Position numbers and translations under genes: made by a program
Assembly: GCA_020630775.1 (NCBI GenBank)
Contig: JAHDIN010000012.1
Location: 1 to 55,324, forward strand
Reading direction: 5' to 3'
Length of the DNA stretch: 55,324 nucleotides
Source: Saprospiraceae bacterium
GTDB taxonomy: Bacteria; Bacteroidota; Bacteroidia; Chitinophagales; Saprospiraceae
Shown: positions 42,839 through 51,239 of the stretch, in pieces
Position numbering within the stretch: the first letter of the stretch is position 1
How the letters are laid out: every line of letters starts with the position of its first letter
The notes under the pieces: model-generated
Database searches by the model: none
What the model saw: only the letters and a program-made list of their open reading frames with translations
What the model was told of the DNA's origin: nothing

Positions 42839-43523
42839 TGTATTGGATAAGTGATATGTATTTGTTTCTCATAGATTGCATTTCCATATCATCAACAGCC
42901 GTAATTTTAATTTGATCAATTGATTTTATGAGTAAGAAATTTTCTTTATCCATATCAATAACTGGAAAGACTAATTCGCCAATCACTTGCCAGCCGCCCG
43001 GACTACTTAAGCTATAAATACCTGCATAGTCACCAGCAATAGCAAAACTATTAGCGGGTATGTGAATCTCAGGATTAGATTTTCTTTTAACCTTTAATTC
43101 TGGATCAAGGCCAGATAAATAGGTGAAGCCTGGAATAAAACCAAACATGGCGATTGTCAATTTGGAAGATTCAATTTTTTGAATAATCGCTTCTTTAGAA
43201 AGCTTTAATTGATTAACTACATCATGCCAATCTTTTCCATTCGAAAAGCAAACAGGTAAAGTGATGTCTCTCTTAAGATGATCTTCATTAATGTCTAACT
43301 CACTTAATATATGAATCGATCGATTATCAAATTTTTGATTTAGTTTCAAATAGATTTCTGCTTCGGAAGCTATGACTTCATCTATAAACTGAAAAGCGCT
43401 TTTGTAAATTGATTCGCCAACCAATTGATGGGCTTTTGGTTGGGCGCATTTTAATAATAAAAAATGATTATTAAAATTTCGGACAGTAAACTTAAATCTA
43501 TCTATTTGAACCGACTGCAACAC
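42825..43523 (-). CDS. pxpB: 5-oxoprolinase subunit B
   Basis: A 232-aa KipI-type subunit. Diagnostic text: LPVCFSNGKDWHDV, IAMFGFIPGFTYLSGLDPEL, and AIAGDYAGIYSLSSPGGWQVIGEL. It probably forms the PxpBC complex that phosphorylates or activates oxoproline. It overlaps pxpA by 26 bases and pxpC by 14, so translation of the three is coupled. The N-terminal 20 residues are not conserved in the family, and a slightly later start is possible. Confidence 0.9.
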   Translation of the reverse strand: MLQSVQIDRFKFTVRNFNNHFLLLKCAQPKAHQLVGESIYKSAFQFIDEVIASEAEIYLKLNQKFDNRSIHILSELDINEDHLKRDITLPVCFSNGKDWHDVVNQLKLSKEAIIQKIESSKLTIAMFGFIPGFTYLSGLDPELKVKRKSNPEIHIPANSFAIAGDYAGIYSLSSPGGWQVIGELVFPVIDMDKENFLLIKSIDQIKITAVDDMEMQSMRNKYISLIQYNGQA

Positions 43524-44262
43524 CTTGCTTTTTTATAAATTGAAAAATTTGTTTAGCCAGCACTCTTGCATGAGGCGTATCGCTATGAAGGCAGATAGTC
43601 TCGGCTTTTATGAGATGCTTATTTCCATATATATCAGTGAGTTCATTGTTTAAGAAACCAAAGACTTGTTCAATAACCTTGTCTGATTCTGAAATGACTG
43701 ACCCTTTAATAGATCGACTTTGTAGCTGATTACAATTAACGTAACGTCTGTCTGCGAATACCTCATGGGTTGAGGTCATATCTAATGTCATGGCAGCAGA
43801 TATAGTTTTAGAGTTAGCCAAGCCATAAATGTGACAATCACTTTTTATTGATTTTAATTTTGCAATAATAGCTAGTGCGAGATCTTCGTTTTTAGCCATG
43901 TCATTATATAAAGCACCATGTGGTTTTACATGATGAAGGGTCCTATTCTTTTTAGCACAAGCTTCCATTATTTTTAAAACTTGTCTTTCAATTTGATCTA
44001 CTAATATTTTTAATGGTGTGTTTAAGCTTAATCTTCCAAAGTTTTTAGGATCGTTATAAGATGGATGTGCGCCAATGGCTACATCGTGTTCAATTGCTAA
44101 TTCAATTGTTTCTTTTATTTTTTGATCTGAACCAGAATGTACGCCACATGCAATATTGCAGGATGATACATATGGCATAATGGCCGTATCGTAATCAGAG
44201 CCATCTATCGGCGAGTATTCTCCTACATCACTATTTAGATCAATTGATTTTATCATAGCCAA
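43498..44262 (-). CDS. pxpA: 5-oxoprolinase subunit A (LamB/YcsF family)
   Basis: A 254-aa metal-binding hydrolase-fold subunit. Typical motifs: SIDLNSDVGEYSPIDGSDYD, SCNIACGVHSGSD, AIGAHPSYNDPKNFGR, HHVKPHGALYNDM and FADRRYVN, with the C-terminal HSDTPHARVLA. The His and Asp residues of these motifs are those conserved in YcsF. It overlaps the upstream transporter gene by ten bases. Confidence 0.93.
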   Translation of the reverse strand: MAMIKSIDLNSDVGEYSPIDGSDYDTAIMPYVSSCNIACGVHSGSDQKIKETIELAIEHDVAIGAHPSYNDPKNFGRLSLNTPLKILVDQIERQVLKIMEACAKKNRTLHHVKPHGALYNDMAKNEDLALAIIAKLKSIKSDCHIYGLANSKTISAAMTLDMTSTHEVFADRRYVNCNQLQSRSIKGSVISESDKVIEQVFGFLNNELTDIYGNKHLIKAETICLHSDTPHARVLAKQIFQFIKKQGVAVGSNR

Positions 44263-45449
44263 TTGAAAATGCTATTAAAAGATTTGAATGAAATAATAAG
44301 GGTGATTATTATAACAATACCACCTAAGACATTACTCACTATACTATTTGTGAAATTGTGAAGAAGCTTTTTAGAGTTTGATATATACATTAAATAAATA
44401 GCAATAAACGGTAAAAGAATTGCATTCGTGATTTGAGCAAATTGAATAATCTTCACAGGTTTAAAGCCTGTCATTGACACGAAAACGCCAAAGATTAAAA
44501 TTATTATCCAAGTCAATCTAAAGTATTTATGGTCCTGGTTTTTTGGCCATCCAAATATACCTTGAGCTGCGAAGCCAGCTGCTAGCGGTGCAGTGATAGC
44601 ACTACTCAAACCAGCTGCTAAAAGTCCTAGACCCATAAGTACTTTAGCGTAATTTCCAAAAACAGGTTGAAGTTGGATGGCTAGATCTTTTGCATTCGAT
44701 ACTTCTTGTATTTGTTCGTTACTTGCAGCTGCAGTAATAACTATCAAGATCGATATGAGACCTCCTAAGAGTATTGAAAAAGTATTTTCAATACGGACAT
44801 CTTTAAGTGATGCATCCGAAGACCATTTTTTGGGAATAGTAGAAGCATGTAAAAATAAATTATAGGGCACCACTGTGGTTCCAATCAGACCAAGTATTAG
44901 CTTGTAAGATTCATTATTAAAATTTGATGGCCACAGACCTTTCAATATGGCAGTCAAATTAGGTTGTACCATAAAAGCGGTAATCAAAAAACTGATACTC
45001 ATAAGTAAGACGAGCGCAATTAAAAATTTCTCTATCAGTTTGTATTTGCCAAAATAAAGAAAACAAAAAGCGATCCCTCCCAAAACAATCGGCCAGAATT
45101 TGTATTCGCCGATGATTAAATCTGCACCAAGTACGCCTCCAGATAAATTGCCGGCTTCATAAGCTGCGTTCCCAATTATAATAGCACCTATGACAATGAA
45201 TAAAACTAGAATTCTTGAAAAGCCTTTTGGAAATTGATTATTGATAGCTTCGCCGAGTCCATTTCTTGTAACAAAACCTAGTCGGGCTGCCATTTCTTGT
45301 AAGACAATTGTAGCGAAAATTGAAAATACTAAAGCCCAGATTAATTCATAAGAAGTTTGTACACCTGCAATAGTACAGGTGGTAATGGTGCCAGGGCCTA
45401 TAAATGCTGCAGCTATTAACGTGCTAGGTCCAAAAAGCTTTTTAAGCAT
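44253..45449 (-). CDS. Nramp-family transporter lacking the metal motif
   Basis: A 398-aa membrane protein with about eleven helices and clear Nramp (SLC11) overall form. At the helix-1 break, where metal transporters have DPGN, it reads GPGT (AAFIGPGTITTCTIAG); at helix 6, where they have MPH, it reads VPYN (TTVVPYNLFLHAS). Both metal-coordinating sites are thus replaced. The gene sits inside a 5-oxoproline operon, overlapping pxpA by ten bases, as ycsG does in Bacillus. I infer import of 5-oxoproline or a related organic acid rather than manganese or iron. Five bases separate it from the upstream DUF2891 gene. Confidence 0.85.
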   Translation of the reverse strand: MLKKLFGPSTLIAAAFIGPGTITTCTIAGVQTSYELIWALVFSIFATIVLQEMAARLGFVTRNGLGEAINNQFPKGFSRILVLFIVIGAIIIGNAAYEAGNLSGGVLGADLIIGEYKFWPIVLGGIAFCFLYFGKYKLIEKFLIALVLLMSISFLITAFMVQPNLTAILKGLWPSNFNNESYKLILGLIGTTVVPYNLFLHASTIPKKWSSDASLKDVRIENTFSILLGGLISILIVITAAASNEQIQEVSNAKDLAIQLQPVFGNYAKVLMGLGLLAAGLSSAITAPLAAGFAAQGIFGWPKNQDHKYFRLTWIIILIFGVFVSMTGFKPVKIIQFAQITNAILLPFIAIYLMYISNSKKLLHNFTNSIVSNVLGGIVIIITLIISFKSFNSIFNWL

Positions 45450-45454
45450 GGCGT

Positions 45455-46561
45455 CTAGTTTGATTGTGTCTTAAAAGCATATAAGGCAAAGGATGCTAGC
45501 CAGTGTTGCCCGGCGTAATCTCCATCTGTAATTTTATTGAGTGAGTAAGTCAGATGATGATCAGCTAAGGATTGAGCCTTTGAATTATTTACAAGCGGAT
45601 ATAAACACCAAGCTCTCGAAAAGTTTAAGCCGTCTAAGTGTACAAGCTTTCCATCTGATCTATCAATAATTTTTCCTGGTTCTAATTCTAAATCAGAAGA
45701 TGCTAGCTCAGGCATGAAGTCATTTAGCCAAGCATCGAATTGTTCAGTGTTTAATATTTTGCGCATGATGTCAATTTCTTGAAGACATGGTGATAGAAAA
45801 TCATACCCACTTGGTTCCCATGTAATAGGACAACCTTTATCGTTGTTGTAGAATCGAATGGCATTTTTCCTAATACTGTTGGCAAGTGGAATATCGTTGC
45901 AATTGATCGCATAATCATAGGCAAAGCTTAAGCCAAAAGCAGTATTACTATGTTCGCCTACTCTGATAGGGTAGACCAGTTTAGGCAAATATTCTATATA
46001 GGCTTCAGATATATACTTGGTCAAAGGTTTTAAATTATTATACCACTTTTGCGCATCTGCGTCATCCCAGCTATGCAACTCTTCAGCTAATTTTAAAAGC
46101 CACGCCCATCCGTAAGTTCTTTCAAAAGATTTGGTATATCTATTCATTGAAAAATACTCAACTTCTTTTAAAATATTTTTAGCACTTAAGTTTTGATCGA
46201 GCATGATCTTTATTGAATCTCGATTTTCTAGTCCTGGAAATTTTTTCAATAAGTAAACTAAAGACCAATGTCCATGCACAGCTGAATGCCAGTCGAAGCA
46301 GCCATAGAATGCAGGGTGATGGTTTTGTGGTAAATCTAAATCTTCTTCTTTAGCAATAGTATGCCCTGCTTTATAAGGTAATGGATTTTTAATGCATGCT
46401 ATAGGAAGCTGCGCTAGACGATTGGCTTGATCTAAGTCTAGTTTGATTTTTGAGATTTTCTCTTCTGCAGGCTCAATGGTTTTGTTGATCTCAACATTAT
46501 TGTTCGTATTGGAGCAAGAAGCGAACACAAAAAATAATATGATGTAAGTGATCTTTTTCAT
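45455..46561 (-). CDS. DUF2891 lipoprotein
   Basis: A 368-aa lipoprotein. I start at 46561 (MKKITYIILFFVFASCSN, lipobox FASC); the frame extends to 46621 but that adds a poor leader. DUF2891 patterns: HHPAFYGCFDWHSAVHGHWSLVYLLKKFP near the N-terminus, YGWAWLLKLAEELH, RVGEHSNTAFGLSFAYDYA, WEPSGYDFLSPCLQE and GQHWLASFALYAF. The regular helix pairs with His/Trp/Asp suggest an alpha/alpha-toroid like many glycosidases and epimerases. It is first in the operon with the Nramp-like and pxp genes. Its reaction is not established; its place suggests generation of or access to an oxoproline-containing substrate (inference). Confidence 0.82.
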   Translation of the reverse strand: MKKITYIILFFVFASCSNTNNNVEINKTIEPAEEKISKIKLDLDQANRLAQLPIACIKNPLPYKAGHTIAKEEDLDLPQNHHPAFYGCFDWHSAVHGHWSLVYLLKKFPGLENRDSIKIMLDQNLSAKNILKEVEYFSMNRYTKSFERTYGWAWLLKLAEELHSWDDADAQKWYNNLKPLTKYISEAYIEYLPKLVYPIRVGEHSNTAFGLSFAYDYAINCNDIPLANSIRKNAIRFYNNDKGCPITWEPSGYDFLSPCLQEIDIMRKILNTEQFDAWLNDFMPELASSDLELEPGKIIDRSDGKLVHLDGLNFSRAWCLYPLVNNSKAQSLADHHLTYSLNKITDGDYAGQHWLASFALYAFKTQSN

Positions 46562-46686
46562 ATATGTATTTACACTAAAAATAAGCAAACAGATTTGGAT
46601 TAGATTTTGATCTTTTGTCAAGACCTAAAATATACTTTTTATTCTCTTTGAATTCAATTCTTATAACTTTATGTGAAAATTTGGCT

Positions 46687-47223
46687 ATGAAAATTCTAAA
46701 GTACATTCTTATAATTATTGCGGTTCTATTGGTTTTAATTATCATTAAAGTGCTCTTAACACCTCGAATTTCTTATGAAACACAAATCAAAGTAGATAAA
46801 CCTCAATCAGAAGCTTGGGCTGTAATGTCAGATGTAACTAAGGCACCAGAGTGGATTAAAGGATTTAAAAAGTCAGAATTAATAAGTGGTACAGCAAATA
46901 CTGTAGGCGCTGTTTCAAATATTTACTTTGATGAGGGAGGTAAAGAAATGGTCATGAAGGAGACTATTACTAAAATTGAACCTGACAAAATGATTGCTAT
47001 GAATTTTTCTATGGACTTTATGGATATGGATTACGAGATGTATCTATCTGAAGAAAACGGAAGCACATTAATCAAAACAAAAACAGAAACAAAAGGCAAT
47101 AGCTTTATGGCTCGTTGTATAGTTGCATTTATGGGTGGATCGATGAAAAAACAAGAGGATATAAATTTGAATAATTTAAAGGAGGTAATAGAGAAGAATA
47201 CGAAGGCGTATCCTCAAAATTAA
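46687..47223 (+). CDS. Membrane-anchored SRPBCC-domain protein
   Basis: A 178-aa protein, starting at 46687 (MKILKYILIIIAVLLVLIIIKVLL); an upstream in-frame TTG at 46615 is less likely. One N-terminal membrane helix is followed by a START/Bet v1-like (SRPBCC) domain: SYETQIKVDKPQSEAWAVMSD, APEWIKGFKKSELISG, and strands DKMIAMNFSMDFMDMDYEM with a Met-rich face, ending in a long helix. The fold binds hydrophobic ligands. With the helix as anchor, the domain probably faces the periplasm or cytosolic membrane surface; direction is unclear. Ligand unknown. Confidence 0.72.
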   Translation: MKILKYILIIIAVLLVLIIIKVLLTPRISYETQIKVDKPQSEAWAVMSDVTKAPEWIKGFKKSELISGTANTVGAVSNIYFDEGGKEMVMKETITKIEPDKMIAMNFSMDFMDMDYEMYLSEENGSTLIKTKTETKGNSFMARCIVAFMGGSMKKQEDINLNNLKEVIEKNTKAYPQN

Positions 47224-47295
47224 ATTATGAATTGAGGTGGTTAAATTTGATTGTCTTTCTGAATTTGTCTATAAGTATAGCTAAAGCAGGGTCTA

Positions 47296-48549
47296 ATGTC
47301 TGACGAAAAATTAAAAGCATTATTGATTGAAGTAAGTGATGACTTGTATCAGGCTTCGCGAAGTATAAGGATATTGCGATCTATAAATTGGCCTGCCCAG
47401 GTCATGTATGACTTTTTTAATAATAATGCTTCTAAAATACCTGTCGTCCAGTATCCTAGTTTTAATCCCAAGGATACGATCGAATTAATTTCTAAAATAA
47501 AAAAGAAGATTGAGCGACTAGGTCCATTTAAGTCTTGGGCCATGCGCATAGCCGATAAATTAGAGAATGGTGCTCGGCTATTATCTGTTTTGGGAACACC
47601 TGAATTTTACACATACTCTAGGGCCTTGTACGGTACTCCAAAAGATATTTTGCCAGATGGAAAAAGTAACTCCTTAGATTTAGCTTTGTTTTTTGAGGAG
47701 ATGTATGAAAATATTGATGAGTTGGGAATCGAAGACAACTATCCAGAAAATTATGATGCTCAGGATATTGCAGATCGGATGTTGGTAGAAGTGAATACTA
47801 TGTTCGGACCTGATGCGCCAGAGATTAAAATTGATGAAGAAGTTTCATCAAAGGTTATTGCCGGGCGTCGACGTATAAGAATTAGGAAGACAGCAAAATT
47901 TGATGATAACGATATTGAGCAGTTAATACATCATGAAGCTTTTGTTCATGTAGCTACTTCCATAAATGGCTTTTCACAAGATCATCTAAAGATTTTAAGA
48001 GCCAGTCATCCAGGTACCACAAAGACACAAGAGGGTTTGGCGGTTTTTGCTGAGTTTATAACAGGTCATATTGATTTAGAAAGGATAAGAAGATTGTCAG
48101 ATAGGGTTATTGCAATTCAAATGGCCGTAGATGGAGCTGATTTTATGGAGGTCTACAGATTTTATAATTCTAGAATTAAGAATCAAGAAAATGCTTTTGA
48201 GAGTGCACGGCGTGTATTCAGAGGAGGCGTTATGTCTGGAGGTGCACCTTTTACAAAAGACATGGTGTATTTAGATGGTCTATTGCGCGTGCATAATTTT
48301 CTTCGAGTTGTTGTGGCCGCAGGTAAAGCTAATCTTCTACCTTTATTATTTATTGGAAAAATTGCCTTAGACGATATTGGCGTTTTAATAAAAATGCAAA
48401 AATTAGGATTGATTAATCCGCCAGAATACTTACCTCCTTGGATGAAGGATATCAGATTTCTTCTAACCTATTTAGCTTACTCTTCTTTTTTAAATAGTGT
48501 CAAGCTAGAAAATCTTAAAAAGCATTATTCAGAATTGATAAAATCTTAA
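47296..48549 (+). CDS. QEGLA-motif metallopeptidase (MATCAP/DUF1704 family)
   Basis: A 417-aa cytosolic protein of the family once called flavohemoglobin expression-modulating QEGLA protein, now related to tyrosine carboxypeptidases. The zinc motif reads HHEAFVH (about 212-218), an HExxxH form, and is followed by TKTQEGLAVFAEF (about 243-255) with the second acidic ligand. A family-typical loop GRRRIRIRKTAKFDDNDIEQLIHHE precedes it (as GRRRIRIRKTA). Bacterial substrates are unknown. It may trim C-terminal residues from a specific protein. Its stop shares TTAA with the convergent membrane-protein gene. Confidence 0.85.
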   Translation: MSDEKLKALLIEVSDDLYQASRSIRILRSINWPAQVMYDFFNNNASKIPVVQYPSFNPKDTIELISKIKKKIERLGPFKSWAMRIADKLENGARLLSVLGTPEFYTYSRALYGTPKDILPDGKSNSLDLALFFEEMYENIDELGIEDNYPENYDAQDIADRMLVEVNTMFGPDAPEIKIDEEVSSKVIAGRRRIRIRKTAKFDDNDIEQLIHHEAFVHVATSINGFSQDHLKILRASHPGTTKTQEGLAVFAEFITGHIDLERIRRLSDRVIAIQMAVDGADFMEVYRFYNSRIKNQENAFESARRVFRGGVMSGGAPFTKDMVYLDGLLRVHNFLRVVVAAGKANLLPLLFIGKIALDDIGVLIKMQKLGLINPPEYLPPWMKDIRFLLTYLAYSSFLNSVKLENLKKHYSELIKS

Positions 48550-49178
48550 ACCATATCATCGTAATAGTCCTCCGTTGCCTCTTTAGGTCTAAAGAAACTT
48601 TTGTCAGATACTCCAATGACGATAAGACCAATTACATTCATAATCATTCCAAAAACAACATTGATATTCTCTCCCCAAACCATAAACTTGCCAGATTCAG
48701 CATCTGCATTCATTATAAACATTCTAAAAATACTATAGAATAACCCAATACTAATAGTAAGGTATAAAGCATTTAAAGGCACTTTATTAGTTATAACAAG
48801 CAAGAAGCCAACAATCAAGTAAACAATACAGACTATTAGACCTATCCAGCCCAATCGCTTTAACCAAGTAAGTCGATAGTCTGACATCTTTAAAGGAGAC
48901 ATCATGGTTTTTTTAAAGTCTATGTTTCCAGCACTGTCAGTGACGATACTGTCGCTAAACATTTCTATATTTTTAACAGCGTTGCTATCTAAGTCTTCTA
49001 TTTTTCTAGGAGGTCGGATAGAGTCTTTGTCCACATTCGCAGATGATTCATTTATTGACTGCTCTACAACTTTCATAAGTTTATCGGTATTGATATCGCT
49101 GACTCTATTCATAGCACCGCATCCTCCAATCAAAATTATTAAGACTCCAATGAAAGTAACCCAACCTGGTTTAGACAT
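48546..49178 (-). CDS. Multi-pass membrane protein, function unknown
   Basis: A 210-aa inner-membrane protein: TM1 (GWVTFIGVLIILIGGCGAM, residues 5-23), a hydrophilic loop of about 80 residues (Asp/Ser-rich), then about three more helices (WIGLIVCIVYLIVGFLLVI; ALYLTISIGLFYSIFRMFIM; VFGMIMNVIGLIVIGVSD) and an acidic tail EATEDYYDDMV. Three-plus-one topology with a large loop is found in several Bacteroidota proteins of unknown function. No motif is recognised. It is convergent with the peptidase gene (overlap of four bases) and divergent from the RidA-like gene. Confidence 0.6.
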   Translation of the reverse strand: MSKPGWVTFIGVLIILIGGCGAMNRVSDINTDKLMKVVEQSINESSANVDKDSIRPPRKIEDLDSNAVKNIEMFSDSIVTDSAGNIDFKKTMMSPLKMSDYRLTWLKRLGWIGLIVCIVYLIVGFLLVITNKVPLNALYLTISIGLFYSIFRMFIMNADAESGKFMVWGENINVVFGMIMNVIGLIVIGVSDKSFFRPKEATEDYYDDMV

Positions 49179-49285
49179 GTAGTGTATTTTTGAGAAAAAT
49201 ATGAAAAATTCGAGTTGGGTCGCAAAGAATTCGATAGTTATTCCTAAAATTGATACCGATTCATTGTTTATTCATACAAATTGTA

Positions 49286-49849
49286 ATGATTCAATTAATT
49301 TTTAAGCTATTCTTTGTTGCCACTTTCGTTCTGGTATCATGCAATATGCCAAAGCAAGATATGGTAAAACAAGCTCAAACGATTGAGTCCATAGATTTTG
49401 ATAAGAAGTTGGATTCTCTGGGTATCAATTTGCCTGAAGTGGCGCAACCAATTGCCAACTATGTAAATATTAGACAAGCTGGAAAAACGCTTTATCTCGC
49501 AGGTAAAGGACCGAAAGACGAAAATGATCAGTATATAAAAGGTAAGATAGGTCAAGATTTAACCATTGAGGAAGGATATGCTGCAGCAAGAAGAGTGGCG
49601 ATTTCACAAATAGCAGTACTTAAAGATCATCTAGGTGATCTAAATAAAGTAAAGCAAGTATTAAAGGTAACGGGTATGGTAAATGCAACGGATGATTTCG
49701 GAAATCAACCAGAAGTCATAAATGGCTTTTCTGATACTATGGTTGAAGTATTTGGTGAGAAAGGAAAACATGCGAGAGCAGCTGTAGGTATGGGTTCTCT
49801 TCCAAGAAATATTTGTGTAGAGATTGATATGATTGTTGAAATTTACTAA
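49286..49849 (+). CDS. RidA-like protein with lipoprotein signal
   Basis: A 187-aa protein starting at ATG 49286: MIQLIFKLFFVATFVLVSC is a signal with lipobox LVSC. An earlier TTG (49250) is not convincing. From about residue 45 it is a RidA/YjgF-family domain: LGINLPEVAQPIANYVN, AGKTLYLAGKGPKDEN, GYAAARRVAISQIAVLKDHLGDLNKV (as GYAAARRVAISQIAVLK), and NGFSDTMVEVFGEKGKHARAAVGMGSLPRNICVEIDM with the Arg-site segment. RidA deaminates reactive imines in the cytosol, so a lipoprotein version suggests a periplasmic or surface role, unusual for the family. It precedes a CBM9-like lipoprotein gene by nine bases. Confidence 0.78.
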   Translation: MIQLIFKLFFVATFVLVSCNMPKQDMVKQAQTIESIDFDKKLDSLGINLPEVAQPIANYVNIRQAGKTLYLAGKGPKDENDQYIKGKIGQDLTIEEGYAAARRVAISQIAVLKDHLGDLNKVKQVLKVTGMVNATDDFGNQPEVINGFSDTMVEVFGEKGKHARAAVGMGSLPRNICVEIDMIVEIY

Positions 49850-49858
49850 AGATCGATT

Positions 49859-50575
49859 ATGCGAAAGTTTATACTCATATCTATTGTATTTTGTTTTATG
49901 GCCTGTAAACAAGATCAAGTCATTCAGCCTATGGAGGGCAATTTTAAATTAGATGGGATTGGTAATGAAGAAGCATGGTCTTCGGTCGATTGGCAACCCA
50001 TGAATCATGTATGGCTTGGTGATCAACCTACTAGTGATGATTTTGAGGGTAGATATAAAGTCTTGTGGAAGAATGATGGCCTTTATGTGTTGTCTGAAAT
50101 AAAAGATGATATTCTAATGGATCAATATATCGATCCACTTGAAAAATATTGGGATGATGACTGTCTTGAAATTTTCGTAGATGTAGATGCTTCCGGCGGT
50201 AATCATCAATTTAACAACAATGCTTTTGCTTACCATATAAGTTTAGATAATAGAGTTGCTGATATGGGTAAGGATTCCCTGCCGCATCTATATAATCATA
50301 TTAGGTCGAGACGTACGACAAGTAATAATCTTTCCGTTTGGGAAGTATACATGCCCATGTATGGAGAAGATTTTCTCCATGGACAATCCAATAGGGCAGT
50401 GGAGTTAAAAGAAGGCCAACAAATTGGATTTGCTATTGCTTATTGTGACAACGATGAAAGCAAAGAGCGAGAAAACTTCATTGGATCAATGCCTATCCCT
50501 GGAGAAGATAAAAATAGAGCGTGGATTGACGCCAATTTATTTACCAAATATCATTTGGTCTCTAGTTCGAATTAG
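49859..50575 (+). CDS. CBM9-like carbohydrate-binding lipoprotein
   Basis: A 238-aa lipoprotein (FMAC lipobox near residue 16). The body is a CBM9-like (DOMON-type) domain: GNFKLDGIGNEEAWSSVDW (about 27-45), VLWKNDGLYVLSEIKDD, YWDDDCLEIFVDVDASGGNHQFNNNAFAY, WEVYMPM and GFAIAYCDND. The pattern DGIGNEEAW is the classical opening of secreted CBM9 modules. Nine bases separate it from the RidA-like gene upstream, so the two are one unit. It may bind glycans at the cell surface. A 275-bp region without a gene follows; I see only an imperfect repeat AAGAC/GTCTT near 50820-50835 there. Confidence 0.82.
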   Translation: MRKFILISIVFCFMACKQDQVIQPMEGNFKLDGIGNEEAWSSVDWQPMNHVWLGDQPTSDDFEGRYKVLWKNDGLYVLSEIKDDILMDQYIDPLEKYWDDDCLEIFVDVDASGGNHQFNNNAFAYHISLDNRVADMGKDSLPHLYNHIRSRRTTSNNLSVWEVYMPMYGEDFLHGQSNRAVELKEGQQIGFAIAYCDNDESKERENFIGSMPIPGEDKNRAWIDANLFTKYHLVSSSN

Positions 50576-50850
50576 GCCACTATTCCAAATATTATTTACT
50601 GCTCCTTTTGCAACTGATATTCAACTGTCGGGAATTAGTCTATTAAGGGACAAATCTGTTTACAAATTCACTTTTTACACATTATTAACAAAAGGGGAAG
50701 CAACCTTCAGGCGCTTAGTTACATATTACATATGAACAAACGTTAGAGACCTTGCAGCGAAAATTTGAGGGGTAACGTTTTAAAATTAAATGCCACTGAT
50801 TAAATAACCAATAACTTGACTAAGACATTAAGTCTTGAAAGTGTGTAGAA
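50576..50850. other. Gene-free stretch
   Basis: An open frame crosses the first 160 bases (to 50735) but reads as a shifted-frame continuation of the CBM9-like gene without coding character. A small dyad AAGAC-ATTAA-GTCTT precedes the 83-aa gene. No promoter motif of exact type is found. Confidence 0.5.
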
Positions 50851-51102
50851 ATGAATTTGATTAATAAAATAAGAACCAAAGCTCTAAACATTGTCACTGA
50901 TGCGACTACCAATCGTATCATCGTTAAAGACAATCCGTACCAGCAGCCATTTTCTTGGTTCATTACGAACGAAAACGGAAATTTTTTCCAAAGTGGACAT
51001 ATCTCTAATCAAGAGCAGATTATTACATTAAATAATTTAAAGAGTGGTCATTATTATTTCCGCGTTCAAGGAGAGGTATACGAATTTAATATAGCGTCAT
51101 AA
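50851..51102 (+). CDS. Free-standing small protein resembling a T9SS sorting domain
   Basis: An 83-aa protein without signal peptide. The N-terminus (MNLINKIRTKALNIVTDATT) is a basic helix. Residues about 25-83 have the strand order of type A sorting domains: NRIIVKDN, FSWFITNENGNFFQSGHI, EQIITLNNLKSGHYYFRVQG, EVYEFNIAS; compare LSNLPxGxYxLRV in normal C-terminal domains. No N-terminal cargo is attached. A strong terminator follows at 51142. The preceding region has a dyad (about 50820-50835). It may be a domain relic, a soluble regulator of secretion, or an independent beta protein. Not previously known to me as a family. Confidence 0.6.
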   Translation: MNLINKIRTKALNIVTDATTNRIIVKDNPYQQPFSWFITNENGNFFQSGHISNQEQIITLNNLKSGHYYFRVQGEVYEFNIAS

Positions 51103-51141
51103 AATAGATTAGTTAGATAAATTTAAGGTTTGATTCGAATG

Positions 51142-51176
51142 AACCGGTATTCAATAGGATACCGGTTTTTATTTTT
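51142..51176 (+). terminator. Terminator of the 83-aa gene
   Basis: AACCGGTAT (51142-51150), loop TCAATAGG, ATACCGGTT (51159-51167): a perfect 9-bp stem followed by TTTATTTTT. Strong rho-independent form. Confidence 0.93.
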
Positions 51177-51204
51177 CTATGCAACTGTGCATTAAAGATT
51201 AAAA

Positions 51205-51239
51205 CCATACTCCATAAACCTTATTCCCTAAACCCCTAA
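51205..51239. repeat. Degenerate CCTAAA/TTAGGG-like run
   Basis: Plus strand: CCATACTCCATAAACCTTATTC then CCTAAACCCCTAA; on the minus strand this is TTAGGGGTTTAGGGAATAAGG-like text overlapping the stop of the YitT gene. Low-complexity degenerate repeat of the kind seen elsewhere between these genes. Confidence 0.4.

Noticed and set aside
46615-46686. TTG-started extension of the SRPBCC protein
   Set aside because: It adds a second poor hydrophobic stretch; the ATG at 46687 begins a clean membrane anchor.
50424-50735. Plus-strand ORF overlapping the CBM9-like gene
   Set aside because: It runs in another frame of a well-supported gene and continues into non-coding DNA without family features.
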